Assembly (NCBI GenBank): GCA_036927565.1 | Contig: JAYESD010000001.1 | Location: 7,006,001-7,070,000 of the forward strand | Origin: Tuctoria greenei | Taxonomy: Eukaryota > Streptophyta > Magnoliopsida > Poales > Poaceae | Reading direction: 5' to 3' | DNA: 64,000 nucleotides | Shown: positions 1-9,069 of the stretch, piece after piece | How the letters are laid out: the number at the start of each line of letters is the position of its first letter | Position numbering within the stretch: position 1 is the stretch's first letter | Notes under the pieces: model-generated | What the model was told of the DNA's origin: nothing | Databases searched by the model: none | Seen by the model: only the letters and a program-made list of their open reading frames with translations | Position numbers and translations under genes: made by a program

Positions 1-926
1 TTTCTTTCGGCAATTCCATTTTGTTGTGGAGAATAGGGAGCGGAAAACTCATGCTTGATGCCCTCCTCATCTAGGAACTCTTCTACTTGCATGTTCTTGA
101 ATTTGGTGCCATTATCACTCCTTATAGCCTTTATCCTTAAGGTGAACTCATTTTGAGCTCTCCTTAGGAATTTCTTGAGGACATCGGGGGTTTCACTCTT
201 ATCATGCAAGAAGAACACCCAAGTATATCTAGAGAAGTCATCAACGATGACTAGACCATACTTGTTGCCACCGATGCTAATGTAAGCAATGGGGCCAAAA
301 AGATCCATATGGAGTAACTCCAAAGGTCTAGTGGTCGTCATGACATTCTTAGAGGGGTGTTGAGCTCCTACTTGCTTTCCCGCTTGACACGCACCACATG
401 GCCTATCCTTTTCAAATACCACATCCTTTAGGCCACGAACGTGCTCTCCTTTAAGGAGTTTTTGAAGGTTCCTCATTCCAACATGGGCTAGCCTTCTATG
501 CCAAAGCCATCCCATGTTGGCTTTTGCCATTAAGCATGTGTCAAGTTGAGCTTTATCCGTGGTAAAATCCACAAGATAGAGCTTTCCCTTGAGCACTCCC
601 TTAAAGGCTATTGAGTCATTACCCTCTCTCAGAACATTCACACCCTCACTAGAGAAAACACACTTATATCCTTTATCACAAAGCTGTGATATGGATAGGA
701 GATTATAGTCTAGGGAATCAACATGAAAAACATTAGATAAAGTATGCAAAGAGGAGATAGCAATTTTACCGGAGCCAAGGATTTTCCCTTGGCTATTATA
801 CCCAAAGAAGATTCCTTCACTTGGGTCCTCGTTCTCCTCATACTCTATGAACATGCTCCTCTCTCCGGTCATGTGGTTGGTACATCCGCTATCCAGCACC
901 CATTTCGATCCACCGGAGGAGTAAGC
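1..926 (-). pseudogene. pol: copia pol, partial: protease, GAG-pre-integrase, integrase core
   Basis: The minus-strand frame with codons beginning at plus positions divisible by 3 is open from 926 to the left edge. In order it shows an aspartic protease motif WVLDSGCTNHMTG (about 900-860), then a GAG-pre-integrase zinc region with CGACQAGK (about 420-380). The integrase core follows with MDLFGP, RSDNGTKF and NGIAERK, which supply the D, D and E catalytic residues; the last is at the window edge. RT and RNase H must lie off the left side. An in-frame TAG at 927-929 and a different frame from Gag (whose stop is at 940-942) separate it from gag. The text just upstream of the protease (KLVL-stop-AYSSGG) suggests a CAG-to-TAG change plus an indel in a once continuous gag-pol frame. 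I therefore call it broken, although separate expression cannot be excluded. Confidence 0.85.
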
Positions 927-939
927 CTACAAAACAAGT

Positions 940-3225
940 TTATGCCTTCCTTTTAGGTACCCAAGCGGAGTTTGGTCCTTTCACGTTAGTAGTTAGGCAT
1001 TTGGGCGCCCACACGCAAGGCTTGGGGCTCTTGCGGAGTGGCCCAACATATCTAGCAAACACTTTGCCGTGTTTGTTCCTCTTAAGCACATAAGATGCAT
1101 CAAAATCATGAAATAAAGGATGCGATTCAGATTTAGGCATTTTGCTGCTAGAGGGTGAGTTCTTTTCAATTTTAGTTGGAGATGAGCTCCCCTTAACAAA
1201 GACAATCATGTCTTTGCCATACTTGGAGGTTTTGGCGTTATGCCTTCCACCTCTAGTATAGCCAAGACCATCCTTGACATGGGGAGGTCTTGTGTTGGTG
1301 TATGCACTTCGTGCATACGCCACCTTCTCCTTGTCAAAGATGGCACCCTTAGGTGCTTGCTTGCCTTGTGCTGAGTTGAGTTCATCCTTAAGCTTAAGGA
1401 TTAAGTTAGAGCACTTGCAAGGCGGAGTTGCATTGGATGAGGCCTTTGAGAAGGTTGAGCTCTTAGAGGAAGAGATTACATTGTTCTTGAGAGACTCAAC
1501 TTGAGTCTCAAGGATTTTGTTGACTTTTGACAAGTTCCCAAGTTCATCCTTGAGCTCAATTGTTTTCTCCTCAAGACTTGAACACGTTTTCTTACTTAGA
1601 GCAAGTTCGTGTTCCAATGCCTTGCTCTTCTCTCTTTCGAGCTCAAGGAGCTCATCAAGCTCTCGACATCTCTCCTTCTCAAGGATGAGCATATCCTCTT
1701 GTCTATTGATGAGATCTTCCTTCTCAAAGATCTCATCCATAAGCAATTTCATCCTTCGCAAGGTGCTTTTGCTTATGTCATTAAACATGTGTTCATTCTC
1801 ACTAGCACTATCGAATTCATCTTGCGAGGAAGTTGTGGAGGAGGGATGAGATGTTACCTTTCTCCTTCCCTCCCTTGCCATAAGGCAAGTAGGTTTGTAG
1901 TCGTCGTTGAGGTTGGGGAAGAGCTTGCTTCCCTTGGAGCTCCTCCCGATGGCTATGGTAGCCATCTTATCCTCTTCTTCTTCGGAGGAGGACTCATCGT
2001 TAGAGTCCCACTCCTTCCCCAAATGGGCTTGTCCGGAGGGCCTCTTCTTCTTGAAGAATTTCTTATCTTGATGCTTGCCCTCCTTCTTCTTCTTCGCTTC
2101 TTCATGTGGGCAATCAGCGATGAAGTGCCCATACTCGCCACAATTGTAGCAAGACCTTTTTGATTTGGGCCTTGCTCTTTCCTTCCCTTTGCCCTCATGG
2201 TTGTATCCACCTTTCTTCCTCCTCATCATTCTCCTGAATTTGTTGATGAAGAAGGCCTCTTCTTCATCGGTGTCGAGGCTCTCCTCATCACTTTCCTCTT
2301 GCTCCTTTGAAGAGGGTGTTGCCTTGAGTGCAACGTTTTTCATCCTGGAGGCGGTGAACTTCTGAAGGTCGTTGTAGAAGAGCGCCTCCTTCTCCATGAT
2401 CTCGTGGTTGATGATCCTACCAAGGACCTCCTCCGGGGTCATTTGAGTGAACCCCAGGCTTTCTCGAATCATGGAGCAAAGGGCGACGTTCCTAGGCATA
2501 AATGCCCGGATCATCCTCTTCACAACCTCGTGGTCGGTCCACTTGGTGCAGCCATATGATCGGCTCTTGTTGATAAGCACCTTCAACCGGTTGTACATGT
2601 CTTGGGGGGATTCACCATCCAAGATGGCGAATCTCCCAAGCTCTCCTTCGATGAGCTCGATCTTGGCCTCCTTGACCACCCGATTTCCTTCATGTGCCGT
2701 CTTGAGGGTGTTCCATATGTCTTTGGCCACCTCAAGACCATCGACGCGGTTGAACTCATCTCTTGAGAGAGATGAGATAATCACACCCGCAGCTTGAGCG
2801 TTGCGGTGGATAAGGATGGCTTGTTCTTGCGTGATGTTGTCCTCATCCTTCGGGATCTCCACCCCGGTCATGACAATTTGCCACAATGCCGGATTGAGTG
2901 ACACGAGGTGGATCTTCATGTTGTGTTTCCACATCCCGTAGTCGGTTCCATCGAATTGAGGAGGTTTCCCCAATGGGATGGAGAGGTAGTGGTTGTTGGC
3001 GGCAAGGCGTTCATAGTTGAACCCTTGTCGATTGTAGTTGACCCCGCCGCCACCACTTGATGAGCTTGACGGCTCAACCACAGCAATCTTCAACTTCTCC
3101 CGGAGCTTCGCCTTGAGCTGGCGAGTCTCCTCATCATCCGTTGGCTTGTCTTGATAAGCCATTGTCTCCTCACGTGTCGGTTGAGAGTCGTTGGTCGACA
3201 CCTCTTCAAACACCACTCCGGCCAT
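940..3225 (-). CDS. gag: Sirevirus-type Gag polyprotein
   Basis: The 761-codon ORF is intact. Gag forms the virus-like particle and packages RNA in the cytoplasm. Residues about 70-300 form the UBN2/copia-type gag domain, with GKPPQFDGTDYGMWKHNM near the start. A CCHC zinc knuckle CYNCGEYGHFIADC follows at about residues 360-375, flanked by basic stretches (KKKKEGKHQDKK). Acidic and serine-rich segments come next, then a long predicted coiled coil (about residues 500-620, LLELEREKSKALEHEL and so on). A long coiled-coil tail is a known feature of Sirevirus Gag. The ATG at 3225 lies about 40 nt downstream of the primer-binding site. Pol follows in another frame with a stop between them. The ORF looks functional, but the element cannot be complete because E2 splits its primer site. 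Confidence 0.9.
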   Translation of the reverse strand: MAGVVFEEVSTNDSQPTREETMAYQDKPTDDEETRQLKAKLREKLKIAVVEPSSSSSGGGGVNYNRQGFNYERLAANNHYLSIPLGKPPQFDGTDYGMWKHNMKIHLVSLNPALWQIVMTGVEIPKDEDNITQEQAILIHRNAQAAGVIISSLSRDEFNRVDGLEVAKDIWNTLKTAHEGNRVVKEAKIELIEGELGRFAILDGESPQDMYNRLKVLINKSRSYGCTKWTDHEVVKRMIRAFMPRNVALCSMIRESLGFTQMTPEEVLGRIINHEIMEKEALFYNDLQKFTASRMKNVALKATPSSKEQEESDEESLDTDEEEAFFINKFRRMMRRKKGGYNHEGKGKERARPKSKRSCYNCGEYGHFIADCPHEEAKKKKEGKHQDKKFFKKKRPSGQAHLGKEWDSNDESSSEEEEDKMATIAIGRSSKGSKLFPNLNDDYKPTCLMAREGRRKVTSHPSSTTSSQDEFDSASENEHMFNDISKSTLRRMKLLMDEIFEKEDLINRQEDMLILEKERCRELDELLELEREKSKALEHELALSKKTCSSLEEKTIELKDELGNLSKVNKILETQVESLKNNVISSSKSSTFSKASSNATPPCKCSNLILKLKDELNSAQGKQAPKGAIFDKEKVAYARSAYTNTRPPHVKDGLGYTRGGRHNAKTSKYGKDMIVFVKGSSSPTKIEKNSPSSSKMPKSESHPLFHDFDASYVLKRNKHGKVFARYVGPLRKSPKPCVWAPKCLTTNVKGPNSAWVPKRKA

Positions 3226-3255
3226 CTCTCCGAGTTGTTAGACTCTTTGTGGAGA

Positions 3256-3269
3256 GTCCTGCTCTGATA
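3256..3269 (-). other. E1 primer-binding site, 3' part
   Basis: Read on the minus strand, this is the TATCAGAGCAGG end of an initiator-Met tRNA primer site. Its first bases, TTGG, lie at 15017-15020 beyond E2. E2 duplicated the middle five bases as its target site. Confidence 0.85.
3265..3269. repeat. E2 target-site duplication, left copy (tgata)
   Basis: The five bases before the TG of the E2 5' LTR match 15012-15016 exactly, which proves E2 is one insertion. Confidence 0.97.
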
Positions 3270-6076
3270 TGTAACACCCTCAATTTTCGCATTATGCATT
3301 GCATACATGGTCATGTATTAAACACTAGTAGAATAAAAGAAAAATAATAAAACATATACATATACAAATATGTGTAGCAAAAGAAGAAATAGAAAATAAT
3401 AATAGCCCAAAACTTGTAATAGGGGATAAGAATAAAAAAAAGAATAATATAAATATATATATATAATAGTATATATAATACAAAATATAAAAAAATATAT
3501 ATATAATAGAAAAAAAATAAATATGACATTAATAATGTATATTATAAAAATAATAAATAATAAATAATAAACATATAATATTAAAAAAAATATATATATA
3601 ATTATATAATAAAGAAAAAAAAAGAAATCACCGCTGGCCAGGCCAAGCCGGCCCAGCCAGCGGCACCGCCCGCGTGGCCCCCACCCCGGCCGACCGCGCG
3701 CCAAGCCGCGCGCCAAGCCGCGCGCTCGCCCCAAGGCGCCCGGGCCCCGCCCCCCTGACCGCGCTGCGCTGCCAGCGCCGGGCCCCGCCCCCTGACGCGC
3801 GCCGCCCGCCTCGCGCAGCCCGCCCGACGGACGCAACGCGCGCACGCGCCGCAGCCGGCCCCACCGCGCGTGGAATCCCGCCTCCCCGATTCTCCCGCCC
3901 CGTCCCGCCTCCTCTCCCGTGCCGTAACGCCCCAAAATTGTTCCCGGATACGAGTTCATCCCGTAACCGCTTCCGATTTTACCGGTGACGTACCCTAGCT
4001 ACGCCCCTATAAATAGGACCCAGGCCTAGGCTTTTTTTCCCCACGAACCAGCAGCCGCAGCAGGGAGGGAAAAGCCGCCAGACCCAGCCGCCGTTTCCAG
4101 AGAAGAAAAGGCCGCCGGGAACAGAGAAACAGAGGCGCCCAGGGAAGAAAAAAAAAGGAGAAAAAGAAGGGGAAGAAGAGGGAGAAAAAGAGGAGGACAC
4201 CACCGTTCGCCGGAGATCGTCGCCGACATCGCGCCGCCGTCGTCGTGCCGCCGAAGGACTGCTGCACCACCTATTTCGTCTTCGCGTCGCATTTATTCCT
4301 CGACCGTCACGCCGTCAGATCTACGGTAGGGTCCGTTCCCGATGCGAATTTTTGCGATCACATTGAATCTAATAGGCGTAAATTAATTTTAGTCGCACCA
4401 TAAATTTTATTTCAGCAGCATTAATCCGCCCTAAAACCCCCGTAAACCCTTATGAACACGTATGAACTAGTCGCATCTAATTAATAAATGACCGTAGTAA
4501 ATTAATTATTAAATTGTGCATGCATACATGTCATTGCATGTTGATTACTTTGTGTGCATTATGTTGAATTGTATATGTTTTCTTGTATGTATGATCACGC
4601 GTAGAGGAACGTGCTCAAGAGGTTGCATACGAGGATTTCCAAACCCAAGACTTTGAAGCGCTTGAGCAACCCCATCCGCCGGAGCAAGGCAAGTGTCCTT
4701 GAAGCATATTGATCCTATTTTAAATTAAATGTTTTGTTTGCGAACTTGCATGCTTGTGTCAAATTGATGGGAACCCTATGGTAGGAAGTTTACTAGTTTT
4801 GTTTGACCACCCTTGTCACCTGGAATTATGGTAGAGAGTCGGGAAGGGTTTTTACCTTATCGCTTCGCTTAATTAATTGGGATGGTAAACAACACTACAC
4901 ATTTAATTATGCATCAATGATATTCTGGTTAATGTGAACTGGTCAATACGATGGGTGATCTAAGCAAGCATGGTTATGTGGATGGGTTGGTCGTTATGGT
5001 GGTTTGCTTGCCTTAGATCTAAGGACCGGTTCATGCGAGAATATGCCAGGTCAACTGTGCCACCACAAGGCCAAGTATGGGTGCGGCGTAGCTGAATAAT
5101 TAGGAGCGCTGCTAGTATTGTATGGACCATTGGATGGCGCGGGGAATGGGAGTCGAGGAGGACTGCCCTGGGATCCGCATGGCACACGAGGGGACCCGTG
5201 GGTGGGAGAATAGAGATTCAAGCCTGCCGGTGAAACCTTAGTGGGGCCGTACATACTAGTAGTCCCTTTTGAAAGGCTATTTTGTGATCTCTTGGCCACA
5301 CACCTACGGAAGTGTGAGATGGCACAATGGAGGTTCCTTAGTCATCGAAAGGTGATAAAATCACAAACATGTGGGTAAAGTGGTACAACCTCTGCAGAGT
5401 GTTTAAAACTATCATGATAGCCGTGCTCTCGGTTATGAGCGCCTGGATGACCTACATGATTAGAGTTGGAATTGGGATTTGGGATGGTTATGGTTTGGTA
5501 ATGGTTATGGTTGGTTTATGGATTATGGTCATGGTTATGAAATTGAGTTATGGTAATTGGACATGGAAAATGGTAATGCTAGTAATAATTGGATATTGTT
5601 TATATTTTGTTGATATGATGGGATTTATTTCACATAGACATAGTATAATGCTTTTCAAATGTTTTACTGTACTTTTCAGCACTTAGCCATTATTATTGTC
5701 ATCATTTGAATAAGCCACATGTCATACTTTCCACACTTGCTGAGTACGACATGTACTCACCCTTGCAATTCCCCCCCCCCCCCAACAGCTACTGGAGACA
5801 ATTGGGAGTACCATGAGGATCACGTGGAGTACTAGGTTGCGTACCGCCGTCAATTGCCTGTGGATTGGAGTCGTATTGCTTAGTTTATTTTCCGCTGCAA
5901 TTATTTAGAGTTATATTATTCGTGAACTATTGGATTATTGTAATAAAGTACTTATTTATTAGTTAAGACGTGGTTAAATTCTGTTTATCATTTGTGAATC
6001 ATTCGTGTATGTGTGATGAACATCCTGGGCACACATATGCGTTACGCTTGGTTCATATTCGGAATCGGGTGTCACA
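3270..6076 (+). repeat. E2 5' LTR
   Basis: The LTR is 2,807 bp with TG...CA ends. Its U3 has an abrupt composition switch: about 3310-3625 is extremely A+T rich and about 3630-3950 extremely G+C rich. A TATA box at 4008-4015 is followed by an ATG-free purine/GC-rich leader ending at a GTAGGG donor-like site near 4326. The distal half is shared with all other Tekay LTRs here: a conserved codon-like segment at about 4604-4688, the palindromes at 5390-5399 and 5409-5420, a low-complexity TGGTTATGG-rich tract (5470-5590), and a run of 14 C near 5770. No convincing gene lies in it. Confidence 0.96.
4008..4015 (+). promoter_or_regulatory. TATA box of E2 5' LTR
   Basis: TATAAATA lies immediately downstream of the GC-rich block. 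Transcription would start about 30 nt later, near 4040. The same site recurs in the 3' LTR at 12948-12955. Confidence 0.8.
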
Positions 6077-6079
6077 AAT

Positions 6080-6091
6080 TGGTATCAGAGC
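6080..6091 (+). other. E2 primer-binding site (initiator-Met tRNA)
   Basis: TGGTATCAGAGC begins three bases after the LTR end. It is the standard complement to the 3' end of initiator-Met tRNA used by most chromoviruses and copia elements. Confidence 0.92.
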
Positions 6092-6483
6092 CAGGTTGAC
6101 CGTAGGACGCAAGCCTAGGTAGAATGGACACTCTATAGCACTTAGGAACACTCTTCTAATATGCTATTTTCGAAAATTTTTGCTGCTGTTTTGTTTCCTT
6201 TATTTTCGGCCGCAAAAAGTATTGATCGCTACTGCGTTTTTGATAAAAATTTTCAGAAGTGAGCAATATTAAGTGCTGCTGTTTTGCTGTATAAATTTTC
6301 GCGAAAACGGTGTGTTTTGCTGCTATTATGTGTGGGTAAAATTATTGTGTTGGTTGCTGTAATTTTTTCTCTTTATTTTTCGTTCTTTTGGAACCGCTGC
6401 ACCGCTTTTTGTCCGCCGTTTAACTGCTGAAATTTTCAGATTTGTTTTTCATTATTTTTCTAATGTATTCTTGTTTCTTGTAG
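6092..6483 (+). other. E2 leader, intron-like T-rich stretch
   Basis: The first 65 bases match the leaders of E4, E6 and E8. The homology then stops near 6156 and a T-rich stretch unique to E2 follows. It ends with a branch-point-like CTAAT, a pyrimidine run and TTGTAG directly before the ATG at 6484, so it resembles the 3' half of a plant intron. I see no coding potential in it. Confidence 0.5.
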
Positions 6484-7341
6484 ATGGCCCGCACCAAGAC
6501 AACCCCCCGTAAGTCGACTGGTGGACTCGTGCCCCCGCGTAGGTTGGCTAGTCGCTCTCCGGCCGTCGACCCCCGTCACCCCGTGGTGATCCGTTCTGAC
6601 GGCAGAGCCGCAGGACAACTGCGACACCGTCTCCGTGCCCTACTCCGTGAGGCTGGCTACCGTCACCACAGCCTCTCGCTCTCCTACCACACCACTGGAG
6701 TGCAGCGCCCCGGCAGGAAGGAGTGGAGCTGCAAAATTTATATCTACTACGGTGACGAGTTGGTGAAGACCCACAGCAGCCCTGCTTGGAGGAGCTCCCG
6801 CCGATCTGCAGAGCAGGATGCTAGCTGGAAAGCAGCCACTTTCTGGAGCCACGCCCGCCGTTTCCGTCTGGAGGACACGGTTCACGCCTTCGTCCCGCAG
6901 CGTCCTAGTGGCACTGCGCGCTTCGTCTCCAGGCACGTGGAGGGACCCTTGGACCTCCCGCAGTCTCGTCAGACTGTTGGCGACGTGACCCAGCTGAGTG
7001 CCCGACTTCAGAGGGCGCAGCAGGAGATCCAGGATGGACGCGACCTCGCCCAGCGTCACGAGGCGATAATCAGGAGGTATCGTCGGATCACCGACGAGGA
7101 CCCGGACGACTACGCGTCCGACACCCCGATGTGGACCCCGGACTCTCCAGACCGTCGCAACGGTCAGCGTGAGTCATCCTCTGAGGAGTCCTCTGACGAG
7201 GAACCTTCCAGTGTGGCGTCTACCGCACCACCGCCGCCTGCTGCCTCACCACCCCCGGACCCACAGGACCTTGAGGACCCCGACGACGACGACGACGACG
7301 ACGAGGAGGACCCGGATGAGTTCCCGCTCGACGACGACTAG
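6484..7341 (+). CDS. extra ORF with histone-H3-tail-like N-terminus and acidic C-terminus
   Basis: This is a 285-residue ORF of unknown function. Residues 1-14 are MARTKTTPRKSTGG; apart from two substitutions this is the start of histone H3. The H3 positions R2, T3, K4, R8, K9, S10, T11, G12 and G13 are kept, while K14 is lost; P16, L20 and A21 also align. Residues about 40-150 look globular and basic (RHRLRALLREAG, WSCKIYIYYGDE, ATFWSHARRFRLEDTVHAFVP). About 165-200 is a probable coiled coil (LSARLQRAQQEIQDGRDLAQ). After 205 the chain is serine/acidic with likely CK2 sites, then proline-rich, and ends in a run of Asp/Glu. There is no H3 histone fold. Codons are much richer in G/C than the flanking leader or gag, which suggests separate origin. 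The ATG follows a splice-acceptor-like TTGTAG. It lies in the sense direction before gag, and E4, E6 and E8 lack it. Expression and function are unproven. Confidence 0.72.
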   Translation: MARTKTTPRKSTGGLVPPRRLASRSPAVDPRHPVVIRSDGRAAGQLRHRLRALLREAGYRHHSLSLSYHTTGVQRPGRKEWSCKIYIYYGDELVKTHSSPAWRSSRRSAEQDASWKAATFWSHARRFRLEDTVHAFVPQRPSGTARFVSRHVEGPLDLPQSRQTVGDVTQLSARLQRAQQEIQDGRDLAQRHEAIIRRYRRITDEDPDDYASDTPMWTPDSPDRRNGQRESSSEESSDEEPSSVASTAPPPPAASPPPDPQDLEDPDDDDDDDEEDPDEFPLDDD

Positions 7342-7649
7342 TCCTCGACCTATGCCACGACTCAAGGATAGGCACACCCCCATTAGTAAATAAGAGCGAT
7401 GTAGATATACTTGTGTGACCTTGAGTTGTATTACTTCTTTTAGGATCTTTGTAAATTCTGTTTGGTGCTTGTTGAGTGCTTGTGTGCTTAGTAGAGAGTT
7501 GTGGGATGCTTCGGAAATTGTCCACATCCTCTTAATATAGGTCTATATTAATAAAGGATTATTTAGTGTCACATACCTTGATGCATATAGTTGGGATGTT
7601 TCCTTCCAAATTCTAAATCCTTCTATCCCCACCTTTCTTTCGCCAACAG
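7342..7649 (+). other. E2 spacer between extra ORF and gag
   Basis: From about 7461 to 7640 this matches the gag-proximal leader of E4, E6 and E8 (TGCTTGTGTGCTTA, then TTGATGCATATAGTTGGG). It ends in a pyrimidine-rich stretch and CCAACAG directly before the gag ATG, another acceptor-like site. No ORF of note is present. Confidence 0.6.
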
Positions 7650-9057
7650 ATGGTGAGAACTCGTAACCAGAGGGATGCCAACGATGAGGAGGAGCGCAAT
7701 GAAGTACCTCAGAACAACCAGGGACATGCTCATGGAGCTATCAACATTGAACAACTATTAGCCATGCAGAACCAGCTCATGCAGACCATGATACAGACCA
7801 TGGGACAGCTGCAAGCTGGCAACAACAATCAGCCCCACCTGCCTCCACCACCACCCCCGCCACATCACAACCGTTTGGGAGAGTTCATGAGGACCAGACC
7901 GCCTACCTTTGCACAAGCTACAGACCCAATGGAAGCTGACGATTGGCTGAAGTCTGTTGAGAAGAAACTTGCTATTGTCCAGTGCACTGACAGGGAGAAG
8001 GTTCTCTTTGCATCACATCAACTAGTTGGAGCAGCCGCTGACTGGTGGGAAGCTCTTTGCAACGCTCATGATAATCAGGAGACAATCACTTGGGCTGAGT
8101 TTAAACAGAGTTTCCGTTCCCACTATGTACCCGAAGGAGTTATGATACTGAGGAGACAAGACTTTGAAAATCTCAGGCAAGGAAGGATGAGTGTGAGTGA
8201 GTATCTCAACAAATTCACTCAATTATCAAGATATGCTCCAGAAGACATCAAAACTGATAGTAGGAAGCAGTATCTGTTTATGAGAGGTCTCAACAATGAA
8301 ATTCAAGTCCAGTTGCTCAATATTGATTATCCAAACTTCCAAAAGCTGGTTGACAAGGCTATTGTGGTTGAGAACAAGATTCGTGAGATGGAGCAGGACA
8401 ACAAGAGGAAGATGTCACATCATGGACCGCAGCAAGGAAGCAATGTTCGCCCCCGCTATGCACCACCTACTGCACCACAATACAACCCCTCTGCTCCTGC
8501 ATACCGCACTGCTTATCCGCCCCGCCCAAATCAGCCACCGCAGCAACGCCCTGCCATGCAAGCGCCTCGCAATCCTGTGCCACCTGCGCCGCGTCCTAAT
8601 ATGGCGGCAAATGCTCAAAACCAGATGCGCCCAAACTTCCCCAATGCTATGGGTGGTAAGACATGCTATGCGTGTGGAGAACCCGGACACTTTGCGAGTC
8701 AATGCCCCAAGAGAAACAATGGACCTATGAACAATGCACCAAGGCCAAATCACCCGCGACCAAATGGAGGAGCACCACAAGGCAACCGTGGACAGCAGAA
8801 TTTTGCTCGTGGCAATGTGAATCATATCTCTACTGAGGAAGCCCAGCAAGCTGATGACGTCGTGATTGGTATGTTTCTCGCCAACTCCAACCCCGCGACT
8901 GTTTTATTTGATTCAGGAGCATCTCATTCATTCATCTCGTCAAAGTATGTTGCCAAGTACAATTTGCCTATATCTCATATGAAGCAAACTATGCTAGTAA
9001 GTTCTCCTGGCGGAGAGATGAGGACAAATATAGTATGTCCGAAAGTAAGCATTAAAA

Positions 9058-9069
9058 TAAGGGGGGTAG
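9058..9069 (+). other. internal copy of the polypurine tract, within the protease region
   Basis: TAAGGGGGGTAG here is identical to the core of the 3' polypurine tract at 12194-12205. It codes for IRGV in the protease region. The same duplication is kept in E6. Confidence 0.6.

Larger units (their letters stand above)
1..3269 (-). mobile_element. E1: Sirevirus-type Ty1/copia element, gag-pol part (left piece)
   Basis: This is the internal part of a minus-strand copia element that runs off the left edge. Gag lies at 940-3225 and the start of pol at 1-926. The upstream end stops inside the primer-binding site at 3269, where E2 has inserted. The rest of the primer site and the 5' LTR resume at 15012-16677. 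The long Gag with a coiled-coil C-terminal part and the palindrome-rich LTR point to the Sirevirus lineage; the lineage call is inference from family knowledge. Confidence 0.93.

Noticed and set aside
3318..4292. Several Ala/Arg/Gly-rich or Phe-rich ORFs on both strands in the E2 LTR (and copies at 12264-13232)
   Set aside because: Extreme base composition (A+T block, then G+C block) gives long open frames by chance. No domain is recognisable.
5369..5686. 105-codon Met/Val-rich ORF, repeated at 14309, 22591 and 27582
   Set aside because: It lies in the TGGTTATGG-rich low-complexity part of Tekay LTRs. The frame is carried by the LTR repeat itself and is lost in E5, E6 and E8 LTRs, so I do not call a gene.
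6484..7341. A true histone H3 gene or pseudogene
   Set aside because: Only the first 21 or so residues resemble H3; the histone fold is absent and the rest of the protein is unrelated.
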